Source of the DNA: Alphaproteobacteria bacterium
GTDB lineage: Bacteria; Pseudomonadota; Alphaproteobacteria; Rhodobacterales; Rhodobacteraceae
DNA: 64,000 nucleotides
Assembly: GCA_024280735.1 (NCBI GenBank)
Contig: JAJRPO010000025.1
Span: forward strand, 62,001 to 126,000
Reading direction: 5' to 3'
Shown: in pieces, positions 48,247-58,758 of the stretch
Layout of the letters: each line of letters opens with the position of its first letter
Position numbering within the stretch: position 1 is the first letter of the stretch
Translations under genes and position numbers: made by a program
Notes under the pieces: generated by a model
Database searches by the model: none
What the model was told of the DNA's origin: nothing
What the model saw: only the letters and a program-made list of their open reading frames with translations

Positions 48247-48354
48247 TGTTTCTATTTTGCTGAAAAGATAGGCCCCTTAAGGCTTCTCACCGCGCGCCAG
48301 ATGGGCATTGTCTGGTATGTGGCGCGAAAAGCCCCATAGGGACAGGACCCCTGA

Positions 48355-49806
48355 TTACGTTGGCCAGGGCAACGAATAGGTTTTGACGTTGGTGAAGAAT
48401 TTCATCGCTTCGGTCACACCTTCTTTGACAGCATTGCCGCTGTCTTTAATGCCGCCAAACGGCGATGTTTCAATTCGATAGCCGGGCTGTTCCCAGATGT
48501 TGCAGGTGCCGACATCCAAGCCATTGATGTAGGCAATCGCTCGGTTCAAGTCATTGGTACAAACACCCGAAGACAGGCCAAAGTCGGTTGAGTTCGAAAT
48601 GCGCATCACTTCATCATCATCATCGGGCACACGGACAATTGGCACAATTGGGCCAAAGGTTTCTTCCATCACCAATTCACTATCATGGGGCACATAGTCA
48701 ACCACGATCGGTGGCAACAATGCCCCGTGCCTGCCCGGATGATACAGAATTTTCGCGCCTTCTTTTTCAGCCTGCAGCACGCGGTTTTCAAACAATTCAG
48801 CTGCCTGCGCATGAATCACACAACCCAACTCGGTTTCCGGGTCTTGTGGATCGCCAAACTTGATCGCCTTGGCTTTTTCCAACACCAAGGGCACAAACCG
48901 ATCAGCCACACTTTCCTGCACCAAAATCCGTTTGATCGCTGTGCAACGCTGACCCGAGTTGCCAGTGGCACCCGCAACAGCGATGGTCGCGGCCTTTTCC
49001 AGATCCGCATCACTTAGATCATTACAAACGATCAAAGGATCATTGCCGCCCAGTTCCAACGCCTGACGTTTGTATCCAGCCTTGGAGGCAATCAACTTGC
49101 CCACAGGCACACCACCGGTAAAGGTGATGATGTCGATATTTTCATTCACCATCATCTCTTCACCGACATCCTTAGGCCAGCCGGTGACGATCTGGAACAT
49201 TTCGTGCGGCAGACCCGCCTCATAAAGGATGTCAGCCAACGCAATGGCTGTTAGCGGCGTCAACTCGGTCGGCTTGCACACCATGCAATTATTGGTGGCA
49301 ATCGAGGGGGCAATCTTATGGCTAACCATGTTTAACGGGTGGTTAAAGGGCGTGATAGCAGAAATCGCCTTGACCGGTTCACGTTTGGTAAAAATCTTAC
49401 GCTCTTTGCCGTTGTGGGTCAGATCGCAGGAAAATATTTGGCCATCGTCGTTCAACGCCTGACTCGCGGCAAATTGATAGACATCCTGGGCGCGCTTGGT
49501 CTCATAGATCGCATGTTGGTGACATATCCCCAGTTCCAGCGTCAACCATTTGGCCAAATACTCGCGACGCTCGCCAATCAACTCGCCAGCGCGTTGCAAT
49601 ATCTTGCTGCGCTCATAGCGGCTGAGTTTCGATTTGTAATTCGCCGCAATCTCAAAAGCGCGTTTGACGTGCTCGGCAGTGCCCGCAGGCACCGTGCCGA
49701 TCACTTCACCCGTATATGGATATGTCACTTCAATTACAGCATCTGTGAAAACCACTTCGCCGCCGATGCGCATTCCTTCATTTCTGAAATCTCTTTTTTC
49801 CGACAT
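48355..49806 (-). CDS. phnY: Phosphonoacetaldehyde dehydrogenase
   Basis: 483 residues, aldehyde dehydrogenase family, oxidising phosphonoacetaldehyde to phosphonoacetate with NAD. The catalytic glutamate is in [12 protein letters not shown] and the nucleophilic cysteine in [14 protein letters not shown]. The identification rests on the operon with phnW and phnA: the three convert 2-aminoethylphosphonate stepwise to acetate and phosphate. It begins 17 bases after phnA and is the last gene of the operon. Confidence 0.92.
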   Translation of the reverse strand: MSEKRDFRNEGMRIGGEVVFTDAVIEVTYPYTGEVIGTVPAGTAEHVKRAFEIAANYKSKLSRYERSKILQRAGELIGERREYLAKWLTLELGICHQHAIYETKRAQDVYQFAASQALNDDGQIFSCDLTHNGKERKIFTKREPVKAISAITPFNHPLNMVSHKIAPSIATNNCMVCKPTELTPLTAIALADILYEAGLPHEMFQIVTGWPKDVGEEMMVNENIDIITFTGGVPVGKLIASKAGYKRQALELGGNDPLIVCNDLSDADLEKAATIAVAGATGNSGQRCTAIKRILVQESVADRFVPLVLEKAKAIKFGDPQDPETELGCVIHAQAAELFENRVLQAEKEGAKILYHPGRHGALLPPIVVDYVPHDSELVMEETFGPIVPIVRVPDDDDEVMRISNSTDFGLSSGVCTNDLNRAIAYINGLDVGTCNIWEQPGYRIETSPFGGIKDSGNAVKEGVTEAMKFFTNVKTYSLPWPT

Positions 49807-49823
49807 GGTTTTTTCGTCCTTGT

Positions 49824-51068
49824 TTAAAGAGCAGCTGCTTTGGTTGCATAGAAAAATGCATCGAAATTGCGCAGGTCAGGTGCATTTTCCAGCTCCAGTT
49901 TGCGGTTCACGATGAACGGTACCGTTTGCTCATGCAACCCACCATGTGAACGCAACGGATCTTTCAGCGCGGCCAGATCATGGCGATGCTCAGAGGTGCC
50001 GATGGTGACGTTTTCACCTGATGTCAAAACGATGTCACCGATACGGTCGGCAGGAAGTCCAAACCGCCCACAGGCCTCTTCACGGCCACAAACAAATTCA
50101 ATGCCTTCAATCTTGGCCAGACGGTCGATGATGTCCTGACGGCCCGCCTCAGCAGGTAAATACATCGTTGCAAAAGACCCAAGCGCGCCGTGATGGACCA
50201 CATAAGGGTCGGTGATCGGCAGGATTACACGGGCAACAGCTTCGCCCAGCCATTCATCCATAACATCTTGGATATAAACCACATTCGGGCTGCCATCTGC
50301 GTGGTGCTTGGGTTTCATGCCGTGGTCGCCGGTAATCACAATAGCGGCACCCATTTCGTCCAGCTGGCCAAGATAGCCATCAAAATTCTTATAGAAAGAA
50401 TTTGCCACAGGCGCGCCCGGCGCATGTTTGTGCTGGATAAAATCGGTTGTTGTCAGATACATCACATCCGGTTTCCATTCCGCCAACAACTTTACGCCAG
50501 CAGCAAAAACAAACTCGGACAGTTCGGCGGAATACACCTCGGGCACATCCATGCCGGTCCATTTACTGCCGTTCTCGATGCCATGTTCAGCAACGGTTGT
50601 TGTGTCAGAACATTCTGCGGAAAAACAAATCGCCGTATCATTGTCAAACGTCAGTTTCGCACCCAAAAGTGCGCGTAACTTGTCTTTTGCAGTTACAATC
50701 GCCACCCGCGCTCCGGCTTGTTGGAACTTGTGGAAAATGGTGGGCGCACGCAGGAAACGCACGTCGTTCATCATCACTTCGGTTTTGGTTTCCGGATCAT
50801 ACAGAAAGTTACCGCAAATCCCGTGTACCGATGGTGGCCGACCTGTCGCAATCGACATGTTGTTGGGATTGGTGAAAGACGGCACCACCGAATGGGCCAA
50901 ACGTACCGTTCCGGTTTCCTTGATCCGCTTAAGGTTGGGCATTAACCCCAAAGCAATCGCTTCATCCAGATAGGCCGGCTCACATCCATCCAGACAAATC
51001 GCAATCGCGCAGGTCTTTGGCGCTGCATAGGTGCGGTCATTTACAATCACAGAATTTTCTACAGTCAT
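49824..51068 (-). CDS. phnA: Phosphonoacetate hydrolase
   Basis: 414 residues, alkaline phosphatase superfamily with two metal ions, breaking the C-P bond of phosphonoacetate to give acetate and phosphate. The metal-binding [12 protein letters not shown] and nucleophile threonine in [15 protein letters not shown] are visible, plus [14 protein letters not shown] and the late metal ligands [14 protein letters not shown]. Start taken at the ATG with AGGA eight bases upstream; a GTG one codon earlier is also possible. Confidence 0.94.
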   Translation of the reverse strand: MTVENSVIVNDRTYAAPKTCAIAICLDGCEPAYLDEAIALGLMPNLKRIKETGTVRLAHSVVPSFTNPNNMSIATGRPPSVHGICGNFLYDPETKTEVMMNDVRFLRAPTIFHKFQQAGARVAIVTAKDKLRALLGAKLTFDNDTAICFSAECSDTTTVAEHGIENGSKWTGMDVPEVYSAELSEFVFAAGVKLLAEWKPDVMYLTTTDFIQHKHAPGAPVANSFYKNFDGYLGQLDEMGAAIVITGDHGMKPKHHADGSPNVVYIQDVMDEWLGEAVARVILPITDPYVVHHGALGSFATMYLPAEAGRQDIIDRLAKIEGIEFVCGREEACGRFGLPADRIGDIVLTSGENVTIGTSEHRHDLAALKDPLRSHGGLHEQTVPFIVNRKLELENAPDLRNFDAFFYATKAAAL

Positions 51069-51088
51069 CACATGGTTCCTTTATGTCT

Positions 51089-52267
51089 TCAAGCGGCCAG
51101 TTTGGCCCGCTCGATCAGAGCAGATTCGGGGGGGGCGGCATTGTTGACACCCATTTCACTCAGGGCCTCGGCCGCAGCCTCCACAACCTTTCGCATTACA
51201 TGTTCATCCATCTGGCCGATGCAACCAATGCGGAAACTCTCCGCCACGGTCAGCTTGCCGGGATAGATGATAAATCCTTTGGCTTTCATCAACTCGTAGA
51301 ACCGGTTGAACTCAAATGCCGGGCTGGCAGGGCAGAAAAACGTCACGATGATCGGCGACAACCATCTGTCTTTCAACAGGGTCTCAAAGCCCAGATCACG
51401 CAGCCCCGCCACAACCACATCGCGGTTCTTGGCATAGCGTGCGCCCCGTCCGGCAACCGCGCCTTCCTCGACATGGGCTCGCAGCGCCTCGACAAAGGCA
51501 ACCACCACATGAGTCGGCGGGGTGAAACGCCATTGGCCGGTTTTGTTCATATGGGCCCATTGCGCGTGAACGTCCAAGCTCAGGGAATGGCTGCGCCCTT
51601 TGGCGGCCTCCAACTCGTCTTTGCGCGCAATGATAAAGCCAAAACCTGGCACGCCTTCGATACATTTATTGGCAGATGAAACCATCGCGACATAGTTGAT
51701 TTCGCTGAAATCCAACTCCACCGCCCCAAAGGCGCTCATGCTATCCACCAGCAATTTACGCCCACTGGCTGCAACCGCGTCGGAAATTTCTTTCACTGGG
51801 TTAAGAATGCCAGAAGAGGTTTCGCAATGCACAATCACCACATGGGTGATCGCCGGATCCGCCTCAATCGCCGCCGTCACTTCGGCGCCGCGCGGCGGCA
51901 TGTAATCGCCCTTGTCAATAACGGTATAAGCACGATTCAAATACTCCAGCGTTTGTGCAATCCGTTTGCCATAAGCCCCATTGCTCAGCACCAGAACCTT
52001 ACCGTCGCGCGGGACAAAAGACCCCAGCATTGCCTCTACCGAGAAACTGCCAGACCCTTGCATTGGCACACAATCAAGCAAGCCTTGCGTATCACCCGTT
52101 AAGGCCAGCAACCCTTGCCGCATCTCAATCGTTAGCGCCCGAAAGTCCCCATCCCAGCTACCCCAGTCACGCAGCATGGTTTGCTTGACGCGGTAGGATG
52201 TCGTCAACGGGCCAGGGGTCAGCAAAAAGGGCTCTCCCAAACGCGGTGTTTCGATATTTTCGGTCAT
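51089..52267 (-). CDS. phnW: 2-Aminoethylphosphonate:pyruvate aminotransferase
   Basis: 392 residues from MTENIETPRLGEP. Class V PLP aminotransferase moving the amino group of 2-aminoethylphosphonate to pyruvate, giving phosphonoacetaldehyde and alanine. LLTPGPLTTS and the PLP lysine in SSANKCIEGVPGFGFI are conserved. The frame runs on to 52585, but this would enter the divergent regulator, so 52267 is preferred. First gene of phnW-phnA-phnY. Confidence 0.94.
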   Translation of the reverse strand: MTENIETPRLGEPFLLTPGPLTTSYRVKQTMLRDWGSWDGDFRALTIEMRQGLLALTGDTQGLLDCVPMQGSGSFSVEAMLGSFVPRDGKVLVLSNGAYGKRIAQTLEYLNRAYTVIDKGDYMPPRGAEVTAAIEADPAITHVVIVHCETSSGILNPVKEISDAVAASGRKLLVDSMSAFGAVELDFSEINYVAMVSSANKCIEGVPGFGFIIARKDELEAAKGRSHSLSLDVHAQWAHMNKTGQWRFTPPTHVVVAFVEALRAHVEEGAVAGRGARYAKNRDVVVAGLRDLGFETLLKDRWLSPIIVTFFCPASPAFEFNRFYELMKAKGFIIYPGKLTVAESFRIGCIGQMDEHVMRKVVEAAAEALSEMGVNNAAPPESALIERAKLAA

Positions 52268-52375
52268 CTTGGGCCTCTCCAAAGGCGTTAGAATTGGGGC
52301 GGTTTTGCGCGATACTTGCCTATATGTAAAATCATCAATATGAATGGATATATAAGCACAGCCTATAGGTAACCC
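52268..52375. promoter_or_regulatory. Divergent promoter region between phnW and its LysR regulator
   Basis: This 108-base gap separates the operon from the regulator. The AT-rich stretch at about 52319-52358 contains several T-N11-A patterns (for example ATATGTAAAATCATCAATAT), as LysR-type sites do. Not resolved to one site. Confidence 0.4.
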
Positions 52376-53245
52376 ATGCAACAAAACCAGCTCAAATCTT
52401 TCCACAATGTTGCCCTGCACGGCGGATTTTCCAATGCAGCAAGGGCACTCAACCAAACCCAACCCGCCATCTCCGAACAGGTCCGCAAACTTGAACAATC
52501 CTACGACGTGCTGCTGTTCATCCGCGAACACCGCTCGGTGCGTCTGACAGAGCAGGGCGAACAGTTGTTCCTGCTCACCCGCCAATTATTCGAGGTCGAG
52601 GACCGCATCAGCGACTACCTGTCGCAAACGCGCACAACCGTAGAGGGCACCCTGCGCATCATCGTCGATTCCGCCCACCATATCACCGACATCTTGGGCC
52701 GTTTCCGCGCGCGCTATCCCAAGGTGTTCGTCAGCCTGCGCACCGGAAACACTGCCGAAATCCTGCAAAGCTTGCGCAGCTACACCGCCGAAATCGGCGT
52801 GCTCGGCAGCCAAATCACCAACCGAGATATGGACACACACGACCTAGGGGCCACCCAAATCATCGCCTGCGCCAGCAAAGATTTTCCACTAGCGGAAAAC
52901 CCCGAACTGACGCTTGCGGAACTCGCCAAACTTCCCCTAGTGTTTCGCGAACAAGGCTCCCGAACCCGCCAAAAACTGCAAGAAGCCGCCAGCGCCCAAG
53001 GCGTAAAACTGCGCCCCGCAATTGAAATCGAAGGCCGCGAAGCCATGCGCGAAGTGGTGGCCTCCGGCGCCGGCATCGGCTTTGTCTCCCAAGCCGAATT
53101 CGGCCACGACGCAAGGCTGGTTCAAGTGATGTTGAAAGACGTGGACATTCAGATGAGCGAAACACTGGTCTGCATGAAACAACGCGGTGAAGTGCGCGCG
53201 ATAAGGACGTTCATGCGATTTGCATCGGAGGGGGGCAGCGCCTGA
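52376..53245 (+). CDS. LysR-family regulator of the phosphonate operon
   Basis: 289 residues. Winged helix-turn-helix near residues 3-60 (HGGFSNAARALNQTQPAIS, then EQVRKLEQ) and a periplasmic-binding-like effector domain. It is divergent from phnW, the usual arrangement for a regulator of the next operon, so it probably activates phnWAY in response to 2-aminoethylphosphonate or a downstream intermediate. Confidence 0.88.
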   Translation: MQQNQLKSFHNVALHGGFSNAARALNQTQPAISEQVRKLEQSYDVLLFIREHRSVRLTEQGEQLFLLTRQLFEVEDRISDYLSQTRTTVEGTLRIIVDSAHHITDILGRFRARYPKVFVSLRTGNTAEILQSLRSYTAEIGVLGSQITNRDMDTHDLGATQIIACASKDFPLAENPELTLAELAKLPLVFREQGSRTRQKLQEAASAQGVKLRPAIEIEGREAMREVVASGAGIGFVSQAEFGHDARLVQVMLKDVDIQMSETLVCMKQRGEVRAIRTFMRFASEGGSA

Positions 53246-53249
53246 TATT

Positions 53250-53969
53250 TCAGACCCACACCGTAAACATTGCCCTAAATCCTTCTTTATCCGCCAATGC
53301 TAACTTGGCCTCTACCAACTCAACCGACTTGGAAATATCATGGTGGCGATCCCAATCGATTTCACCATCGAGGCCGAGAATGCTCAAGTCCACACGCAAA
53401 TGGTATAACTCCTCGCTCTCCCATTCATGGGTTTCCATGCTGTGAACATGATAGCCTTGGTCAGAAAAGTATTTGAGGCATTTTCGAAGATCGCTACTGG
53501 AGTAAAAATTGACGCCCAGTGCCAAATTAAGCGCTTTGAATAGCATCACCTCGGGAGAGATTTCCTTTGGCTGTCCATCATCACCAATACGCAAGCTCAA
53601 CTCGTGCAAAGAATCAAACCAATCTTCATCACCTTCCGATATGGCTGTCGCAATACTTCCCTTCAACGCTGGTGCAAGTACAAGCTCATCACCCCCACTC
53701 AACAATTCAAAAATCACCGACGCTCCGGGCCAGTTCATATCCATCAACCAATTCAACAATTCTGGTAAATAGGGGTCAATCCGAGGGCTGCCAATCTCTG
53801 CAAAAACCAAAGCCGCGTTATCCCAATAACCTTTCTCACCGGAGGGCTGTATCAGACACGATAAATCACCCTCAAACTCTTCAACAAAGTATCTCCGAGC
53901 AGCCGCTTGCTGCTCCTCTGAACAATGCCAGTTAAAGTGTTCGAGTTTATCCTGTTGGCTGTCCACCAC
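53250..53969 (-). CDS. DUF5071-like protein
   Basis: 239 residues from a GTG start preceded by GGGGGAA. The first 120 residues contain IDPYLPELLNWLMDMNWPGA, which matches DUF5071; the remaining 120 residues are not recognised and are rich in acidic and aromatic residues. DUF5071 genes are often found near SMI1-type and other immunity proteins, but no toxin is adjacent, so an immunity role is only a guess. It reads with the small gene and smc upstream. Confidence 0.6.
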   Translation of the reverse strand: MVDSQQDKLEHFNWHCSEEQQAAARRYFVEEFEGDLSCLIQPSGEKGYWDNAALVFAEIGSPRIDPYLPELLNWLMDMNWPGASVIFELLSGGDELVLAPALKGSIATAISEGDEDWFDSLHELSLRIGDDGQPKEISPEVMLFKALNLALGVNFYSSSDLRKCLKYFSDQGYHVHSMETHEWESEELYHLRVDLSILGLDGEIDWDRHHDISKSVELVEAKLALADKEGFRAMFTVWV

Positions 53970-53972
53970 TTC

Positions 53973-54275
53973 CCCCTACCCAATCAGTAAGTCTGTTTTA
54001 ATCGAAAAGTTTATCCGCATATGTCAAAGCCAAACGATCTCTCGCAATCGCAGAAATCTCATCCATCTGAACCTGTGAAAGCGTCACATTCTGCTTTGCA
54101 AAAAAGGCGAACACCAACTCGCCATCATCGTCTAGCGAGACGTGCAGAAAATCACCAAACCCCTCCGCCGACACTTCAAGGACAGAACTATCCCCCTCTG
54201 CGGGATAGAGCATCAAATACTCTATCTTTCCGATATTCTTCTTTAGGTGATCGAAATACATCCCCTACCCAATCA
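53973..54275. repeat. 14-base direct repeats flanking the small gene after smc
   Basis: CCCCTACCCAATCA occurs at 53973-53986 and again at 54262-54275. The right copy covers the smc stop codon and the ribosome-binding site of the small gene; the left copy supplies the ribosome-binding site of the DUF5071 gene. The small gene is therefore exactly the segment between the copies. Confidence 0.75.
53998..54261 (-). CDS. Small acidic protein of unknown function after smc
   Basis: 87 residues (MYFDHLKKNIGKIEYLMLYP to the end ADKLFD), acidic, no recognised domain. It starts three bases after the smc stop with GGTAGGGG upstream and ends 28 bases before the DUF5071 gene, so all three genes are probably one transcript. 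It is bounded by a 14-base direct repeat (see 53973-54275). Confidence 0.6.
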   Translation of the reverse strand: MYFDHLKKNIGKIEYLMLYPAEGDSSVLEVSAEGFGDFLHVSLDDDGELVFAFFAKQNVTLSQVQMDEISAIARDRLALTYADKLFD

Positions 54276-57200
54276 ACCCCTCAGCCTGAATCAAATCAAC
54301 AGAAACCAACTGGCTGACTCCCATCTCGGCCATAGTCACCCCAAACAGGCGGTCCATGCGCGACATGGTCACCGCGTGGTGGGTGATGATCAGAAAGCGC
54401 GTGTCGGTGCGTTTGGTCATCTCGTCCAGCAAGTCACAGAACCGCGTGACGTTGGCATCATCCAGCGGCGCGTCGACCTCGTCCAGCACGCAAATTGGCG
54501 AGGGGTTGGCGAGGAACACCGCAAAGATCAGCGACATCGCCGTGAGCGTTTGCTCGCCACCTGACAGCAAGGAAAGCGTTGACAGTTTCTTGCCCGGTGG
54601 TTGGCACATGATCTCTAGGCCGGCCTCCAGCGGGTCGTCGCTTTCAACCAAAACCAAATTAGCATCGCCGCCGCCAAACAGGTGTTTGAACAATAAGGCA
54701 AAATTCACATTCACCTCGTCAAATGCCGCCAGCAGCCGCGCGCGGCCCTCTTTGTTCAGGCTAGCAATACCCGTGCGCAATTTGCCAATCGCCTCATGCA
54801 GGTCATCCTTTTCCGTGACCAGCGTATCGCGCTCCTCGGCCACCTCAATCGAGTCCTCTTCCGCCCGCAAGTTCACCGCGCCCAAAGCATCCCGTTGACG
54901 GCGCAAGCGTGCGACATCATCCTCGATCATCTTGGAGGGGGGCATTTTGTCAGGGTCCGCTTCCAATTGTGCGAGCAACATATCCGGCGAGATGTTCATT
55001 TCCTCAACGATACGTTCCGCCGCCGTGGCCACCTGTACCTGCGCCGCATCCTCCACCGCATCAGCGCGGCCCCGCGCCTCGCGCGCATCCGACGCACCGC
55101 GTTCCATATCCCGCTCGGCTTGAACCGCATCACGCAGCGCGGTTTCGCCCAGCGCCAAGGCGTCCGACGCGCCCGACTGCCGCGTTTCAGCCACGCCAAT
55201 TGCATTGCCCAATTCATCCCGCTTGGCCGCAATTTCCGACGGTGCCGCAGTCGCCTGCTTCAGCTCAACCTCGGATTCATCTTTGCGCGCCGCCAACTCC
55301 GCGATCCGTTGCCCCGCCGTCTGCAACCGATGCCGCCAGCCGCTGACTTCTTTAATAATTTCCTGACGCCGTTTGGTGCGTTGCTCTGCCTCTCGGCGCA
55401 CCTCGTCAAACATAGCGCGTTTGGTCAGCATGGTCATCCGCGCGGCCTCTACGGCCACCTTACGCGCCTCAATGTTGCCCCGTGCGGCCTCCAGATCGCC
55501 TAGATCGCGCAGGCCAGTCTCTGCTTCGCGCATGGCCAATTGCGCTGCCGTGGTTTCCTCCGCCAACCGCGATTGCGCCAAGGTCAGTGTCTCGACCTTA
55601 CCCAGCAACATATCCCGATCTGCCTCGGCGCGTGACATCTTTCGTGTTGCGGCTGTTGCCGTGTCATCCGCAACCTTGCGCGCACGGCGCGCCTCTTGAT
55701 CCGCCGCAATTACCGCCTGTAAAGTCGCATGTGCCGCATCGAATTCGCCCCGCGCGGCAACCGCACGGGTATCCGCTGCCCCGTGGGCCTCGCGCAAATC
55801 CTCTAGCCGATTAATTTGTTGCAACCGCAAAGCAGCCGAGCTGGTCGCATCATCCGCGCCAGCACGGTAACCGTCCCAACGCCACAAATCGCCTTCTATA
55901 CTTACCAATCGTTGACCTGGTTGTAACAACCGCTGCAACGCTGCCCCCGCATCACGCGCGACCAATCCGGTGTGTTGTAAACGGCGGTCCAGTATACTTG
56001 GCGCGGTCACAAATTGCGCCAAAGGCTCACTGCCGCCGGGCAAACCCGCGGCACTGTCATAACCTGCCAATGAAACCCAACCCGATGGGTCTGCCGCACC
56101 CACTAATGGCGCTTTTAAATCGTCCGCCAAAGCCGCCCCCAGTGCTGCTTCATAGCCCTTGGCCGCGCGTACTTGATCCAACAGTTGCGCACCGCCCGAC
56201 TGATCCCGCGCAATCACTTTTTGCAAGGCCCGCACTTCGGCACCCAAAGCATTCGCCTCGCCGTCTGCCTCGGCCAAAACCGCGCGGGTGTCGCCATCTT
56301 GCGCCTGTGCATCCGTGCGTTGCGTTTCGATCGCTTGCAAATCCAAATCTGCCTTCAGCGCCGCTTGCTGCGCAATATTTTGGGTATTTGCGGCTTCGGT
56401 CAACGCATGTTCGGCTTGTACAACACCGTCGCGCGCCCGGACCACCGCTTGTTCTGCCGCGCCGCTTTGCTCCTCGCGCTTACCCAAGACCGATTTGGCA
56501 TCATTAAACCGTCGATGCGCCGATTGATGCCGTGCCGCCAGCCGCGCCACGTCTTCATTCTGGCGATCCAGAACGCTCTCTTGTTCCTGCATCAACGCCG
56601 CCGCATCCTGCGCCGACGCGCTTGCGGCCTCTGTGCGATCGTCTTGCCCGCGCGAGGCCTTTTCAATTGCCTGCTGTTCCCAATCGAGCCGCGAAATCGT
56701 TTCCTCGGCGTCTTTGTTCAACCCGGTTTCGCGGTCTATATCCTTGCCTAATTGTGCAACCCGCGACTGCAATGTATCCACTGTCGCCTTGGCGCGGGCC
56801 TCTTGGTCGCTCAGGGTATCCCGCTCTACCAGCAAGCGCTGCACAACCGCCCCTGCAATCGCTTCTTCCTCTCGCAACGGCGGCACCTTGCCCTCAAAAT
56901 CCAGCCGCGCCCGTGCCGCAGCACTCGCCGCTTTTTGCGCCAAGCCAGACCCCTTGGTCGCCTCCAATAACGCCGCCACTGCGCTTGCATGGGCAATATC
57001 CGCCTCGCGCCAACGACGGTACAACAACAACCCTTCGGACTGGCGCAACTCTTCTAATATCTGCCGATAGCGCGCCGCCTGTTTGGATTGCCGCGCAAGG
57101 CTGGCCAACTGGCTGTCCATCTGCTCGATCACATCATCCAGCCGTTCCAGATTGCCCTCGGCCCCGTTCAGCTTCAGCTCCGCCTCATGGCGCCGCTGGT

Positions 57201-57720
57201 ACAGGCCGGAAATCCCCGCCGCTTCTTCCAAAACCCTACGGCGCGATTTCGGCTTGGCGTTAATCAACTCTGCAATCTGCCCTTGCCGCACCAACGCTGG
57301 CGAATGCGCCCCCGTCGAGGCATCCGCAAACAACATCTGCACATCGCGCGCACGCGAGTCCTTGCCGTTGGTCTTGAACGCCGACCCCGCATCCCGGGTA
57401 ATCCGGCGAATAATTTCCAGATTATCCTGATCGTTGAATGCCGCCGGGGCCAGCCGCTCACTGTTATCAAGTGTCAGCGAAACCTCGGCATAATTCCGTG
57501 CAGGGCGCGAATCCGCACCCGCAAAAATCACATCCTCCATACCGCCGCCCCGCATCGCCTTGGGGCGGTTCTCCCCCATCACCCAACGCAGCGCTTCCAG
57601 CAGATTGGATTTCCCGCAGCCATTCGGCCCCACCACCCCCGTCAACCCGTCCGAGATAATCAGCTCGGTCGGGTCCACAAAGCTTTTAAAGCCCGTCAGA
57701 CGCAGTTTGGAAAACTTCAA
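54265..57720 (-). CDS. smc: Chromosome segregation protein SMC
   Basis: 1151 residues. Condensin core ATPase. Walker A is GPNGCGKSNLLEALRWVMGE near the N-terminus; two long coiled-coil arms flank a hinge domain (about residues 480-640, SGGAQLLDQVRAAKGYEAAL and following); the C-terminal head has LSGGEQTLTAMSL and VLDEVDAPLDD. I prefer the TTG at 57720 because it gives the conserved start KFSKLRLTGFKSFVDPTE; GTG 57747 and TTG 57759 are alternatives that add 9-13 residues. Confidence 0.93.
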   Translation of the reverse strand: MKFSKLRLTGFKSFVDPTELIISDGLTGVVGPNGCGKSNLLEALRWVMGENRPKAMRGGGMEDVIFAGADSRPARNYAEVSLTLDNSERLAPAAFNDQDNLEIIRRITRDAGSAFKTNGKDSRARDVQMLFADASTGAHSPALVRQGQIAELINAKPKSRRRVLEEAAGISGLYQRRHEAELKLNGAEGNLERLDDVIEQMDSQLASLARQSKQAARYRQILEELRQSEGLLLYRRWREADIAHASAVAALLEATKGSGLAQKAASAAARARLDFEGKVPPLREEEAIAGAVVQRLLVERDTLSDQEARAKATVDTLQSRVAQLGKDIDRETGLNKDAEETISRLDWEQQAIEKASRGQDDRTEAASASAQDAAALMQEQESVLDRQNEDVARLAARHQSAHRRFNDAKSVLGKREEQSGAAEQAVVRARDGVVQAEHALTEAANTQNIAQQAALKADLDLQAIETQRTDAQAQDGDTRAVLAEADGEANALGAEVRALQKVIARDQSGGAQLLDQVRAAKGYEAALGAALADDLKAPLVGAADPSGWVSLAGYDSAAGLPGGSEPLAQFVTAPSILDRRLQHTGLVARDAGAALQRLLQPGQRLVSIEGDLWRWDGYRAGADDATSSAALRLQQINRLEDLREAHGAADTRAVAARGEFDAAHATLQAVIAADQEARRARKVADDTATAATRKMSRAEADRDMLLGKVETLTLAQSRLAEETTAAQLAMREAETGLRDLGDLEAARGNIEARKVAVEAARMTMLTKRAMFDEVRREAEQRTKRRQEIIKEVSGWRHRLQTAGQRIAELAARKDESEVELKQATAAPSEIAAKRDELGNAIGVAETRQSGASDALALGETALRDAVQAERDMERGASDAREARGRADAVEDAAQVQVATAAERIVEEMNISPDMLLAQLEADPDKMPPSKMIEDDVARLRRQRDALGAVNLRAEEDSIEVAEERDTLVTEKDDLHEAIGKLRTGIASLNKEGRARLLAAFDEVNVNFALLFKHLFGGGDANLVLVESDDPLEAGLEIMCQPPGKKLSTLSLLSGGEQTLTAMSLIFAVFLANPSPICVLDEVDAPLDDANVTRFCDLLDEMTKRTDTRFLIITHHAVTMSRMDRLFGVTMAEMGVSQLVSVDLIQAEGLIG

Positions 57721-57946
57721 AAAGGGTCGTCCCGTTGGTGATTCCACTTGAACCCGCAATCATCCCGCCACAGCCGCGTGAGTCAACCCAAAACCCCCGC
57801 ATGTAGCGGTATGCCGCGAGTTTTCCACAAGATATTGGCTCTATCGACTCTTCCTAAACTTGATGAAGCGCCAAAATTGACATTTGCGATAAAACCTCAA
57901 TGAAACTTATCTAGCGCTAACCTTGTGAACACTGTAATCATACACA

Positions 57947-58693
57947 ATGCCAAGATGTAATATCCCTCAGAAATACGCGTTTTTCGCTGACGAAGCTGGA
58001 ATTAGCCAAGATCGCTTTACAGTCGTAGGAGGGTGCTGCCTTACCAGCGCGATGGCCGAAGAAGTCTACGCTTCGATTGAAAAGTACCGAAATGATTTTA
58101 ACATGCATTCTGAATTGAAGTGGAGCAAAATATCCAATCAGAAAGTCCAAGAATACGAAGCATTTGTAGAACTATTTTTTGCGCTAAACAGCACAAATCA
58201 TATTCAGTTCCATTCCGTTATTTTTGATAGCCACCAGTGGGATCACAAATCCTACAATAATGGCGATCGAGATGTGGGCTTATCGAAGCTGTATTACCAA
58301 CTCATACTCCAAAAATTTATCAAAAGATGCGGCAAGGAAGGCGACTTGTTTGCTTGCCTAGACCGCAGAAACAGTAGTACTTCCCTAAACGAGCTAAGAG
58401 AGATGTTAAATGCTGGAGAAAATCAATCTGGTCTCTCCAATAGGCCATTAAAACAGCTAATTTCGAAGGACTCAAAATTGGACGACATCCTTCAATTGAA
58501 CGACGTTATTTTGGGAGCGGTATGCGCGATCCGCAACGGCAGGCATCTCCTAGCAGGCGGCAGGGAGGCGAAGAAAGTCATCGCACGAAAAGTCTTGAGT
58601 AACTCCGGACTGCAAAAATTCGCGAGCGATAGCCCCAGCGGTGTTCACAGGTTTACGGTTTGGAATTTCAAGGCACGGGAAAGAAAAAGGTAA
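57947..58693 (+). CDS. DUF3800 domain protein
   Basis: 248 residues. The pattern YAFFADEAGISQDRFTVVGG, ELKWSKISNQK, LDRRNSSTS and LQLNDVILGAVCAIRNGR is that of DUF3800, a family with RNase H-like acidic residues often seen in defence islands and mobile DNA. Codon use looks more AT-rich than neighbours, consistent with gain by transfer. It diverges from smc and has its own terminator. Confidence 0.75.
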   Translation: MPRCNIPQKYAFFADEAGISQDRFTVVGGCCLTSAMAEEVYASIEKYRNDFNMHSELKWSKISNQKVQEYEAFVELFFALNSTNHIQFHSVIFDSHQWDHKSYNNGDRDVGLSKLYYQLILQKFIKRCGKEGDLFACLDRRNSSTSLNELREMLNAGENQSGLSNRPLKQLISKDSKLDDILQLNDVILGAVCAIRNGRHLLAGGREAKKVIARKVLSNSGLQKFASDSPSGVHRFTVWNFKARERKR

Positions 58694-58737
58694 GGCCCTA
58701 CAAATCTACGCCCTCACGGACTACGCTCCAGTCGTTC

Positions 58738-58758
58738 TCCTGACATCATCAGGATTTT
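58738..58758 (+). terminator. Terminator of the DUF3800 gene
   Basis: TCCTGA, loop CATCA, TCAGGA, then TTTT. Perfect 6-bp stem, 45 bases after the stop. Confidence 0.7.

Noticed and set aside
54796-57741. Several long open frames antisense to smc
   Set aside because: Low-complexity Arg/Pro/Ala-rich translations that arise from the codon pattern of the real smc gene.
57821-57829. TTTTCCACA, a relaxed DnaA box upstream of smc
   Set aside because: A single site is expected by chance and has no cluster around it.
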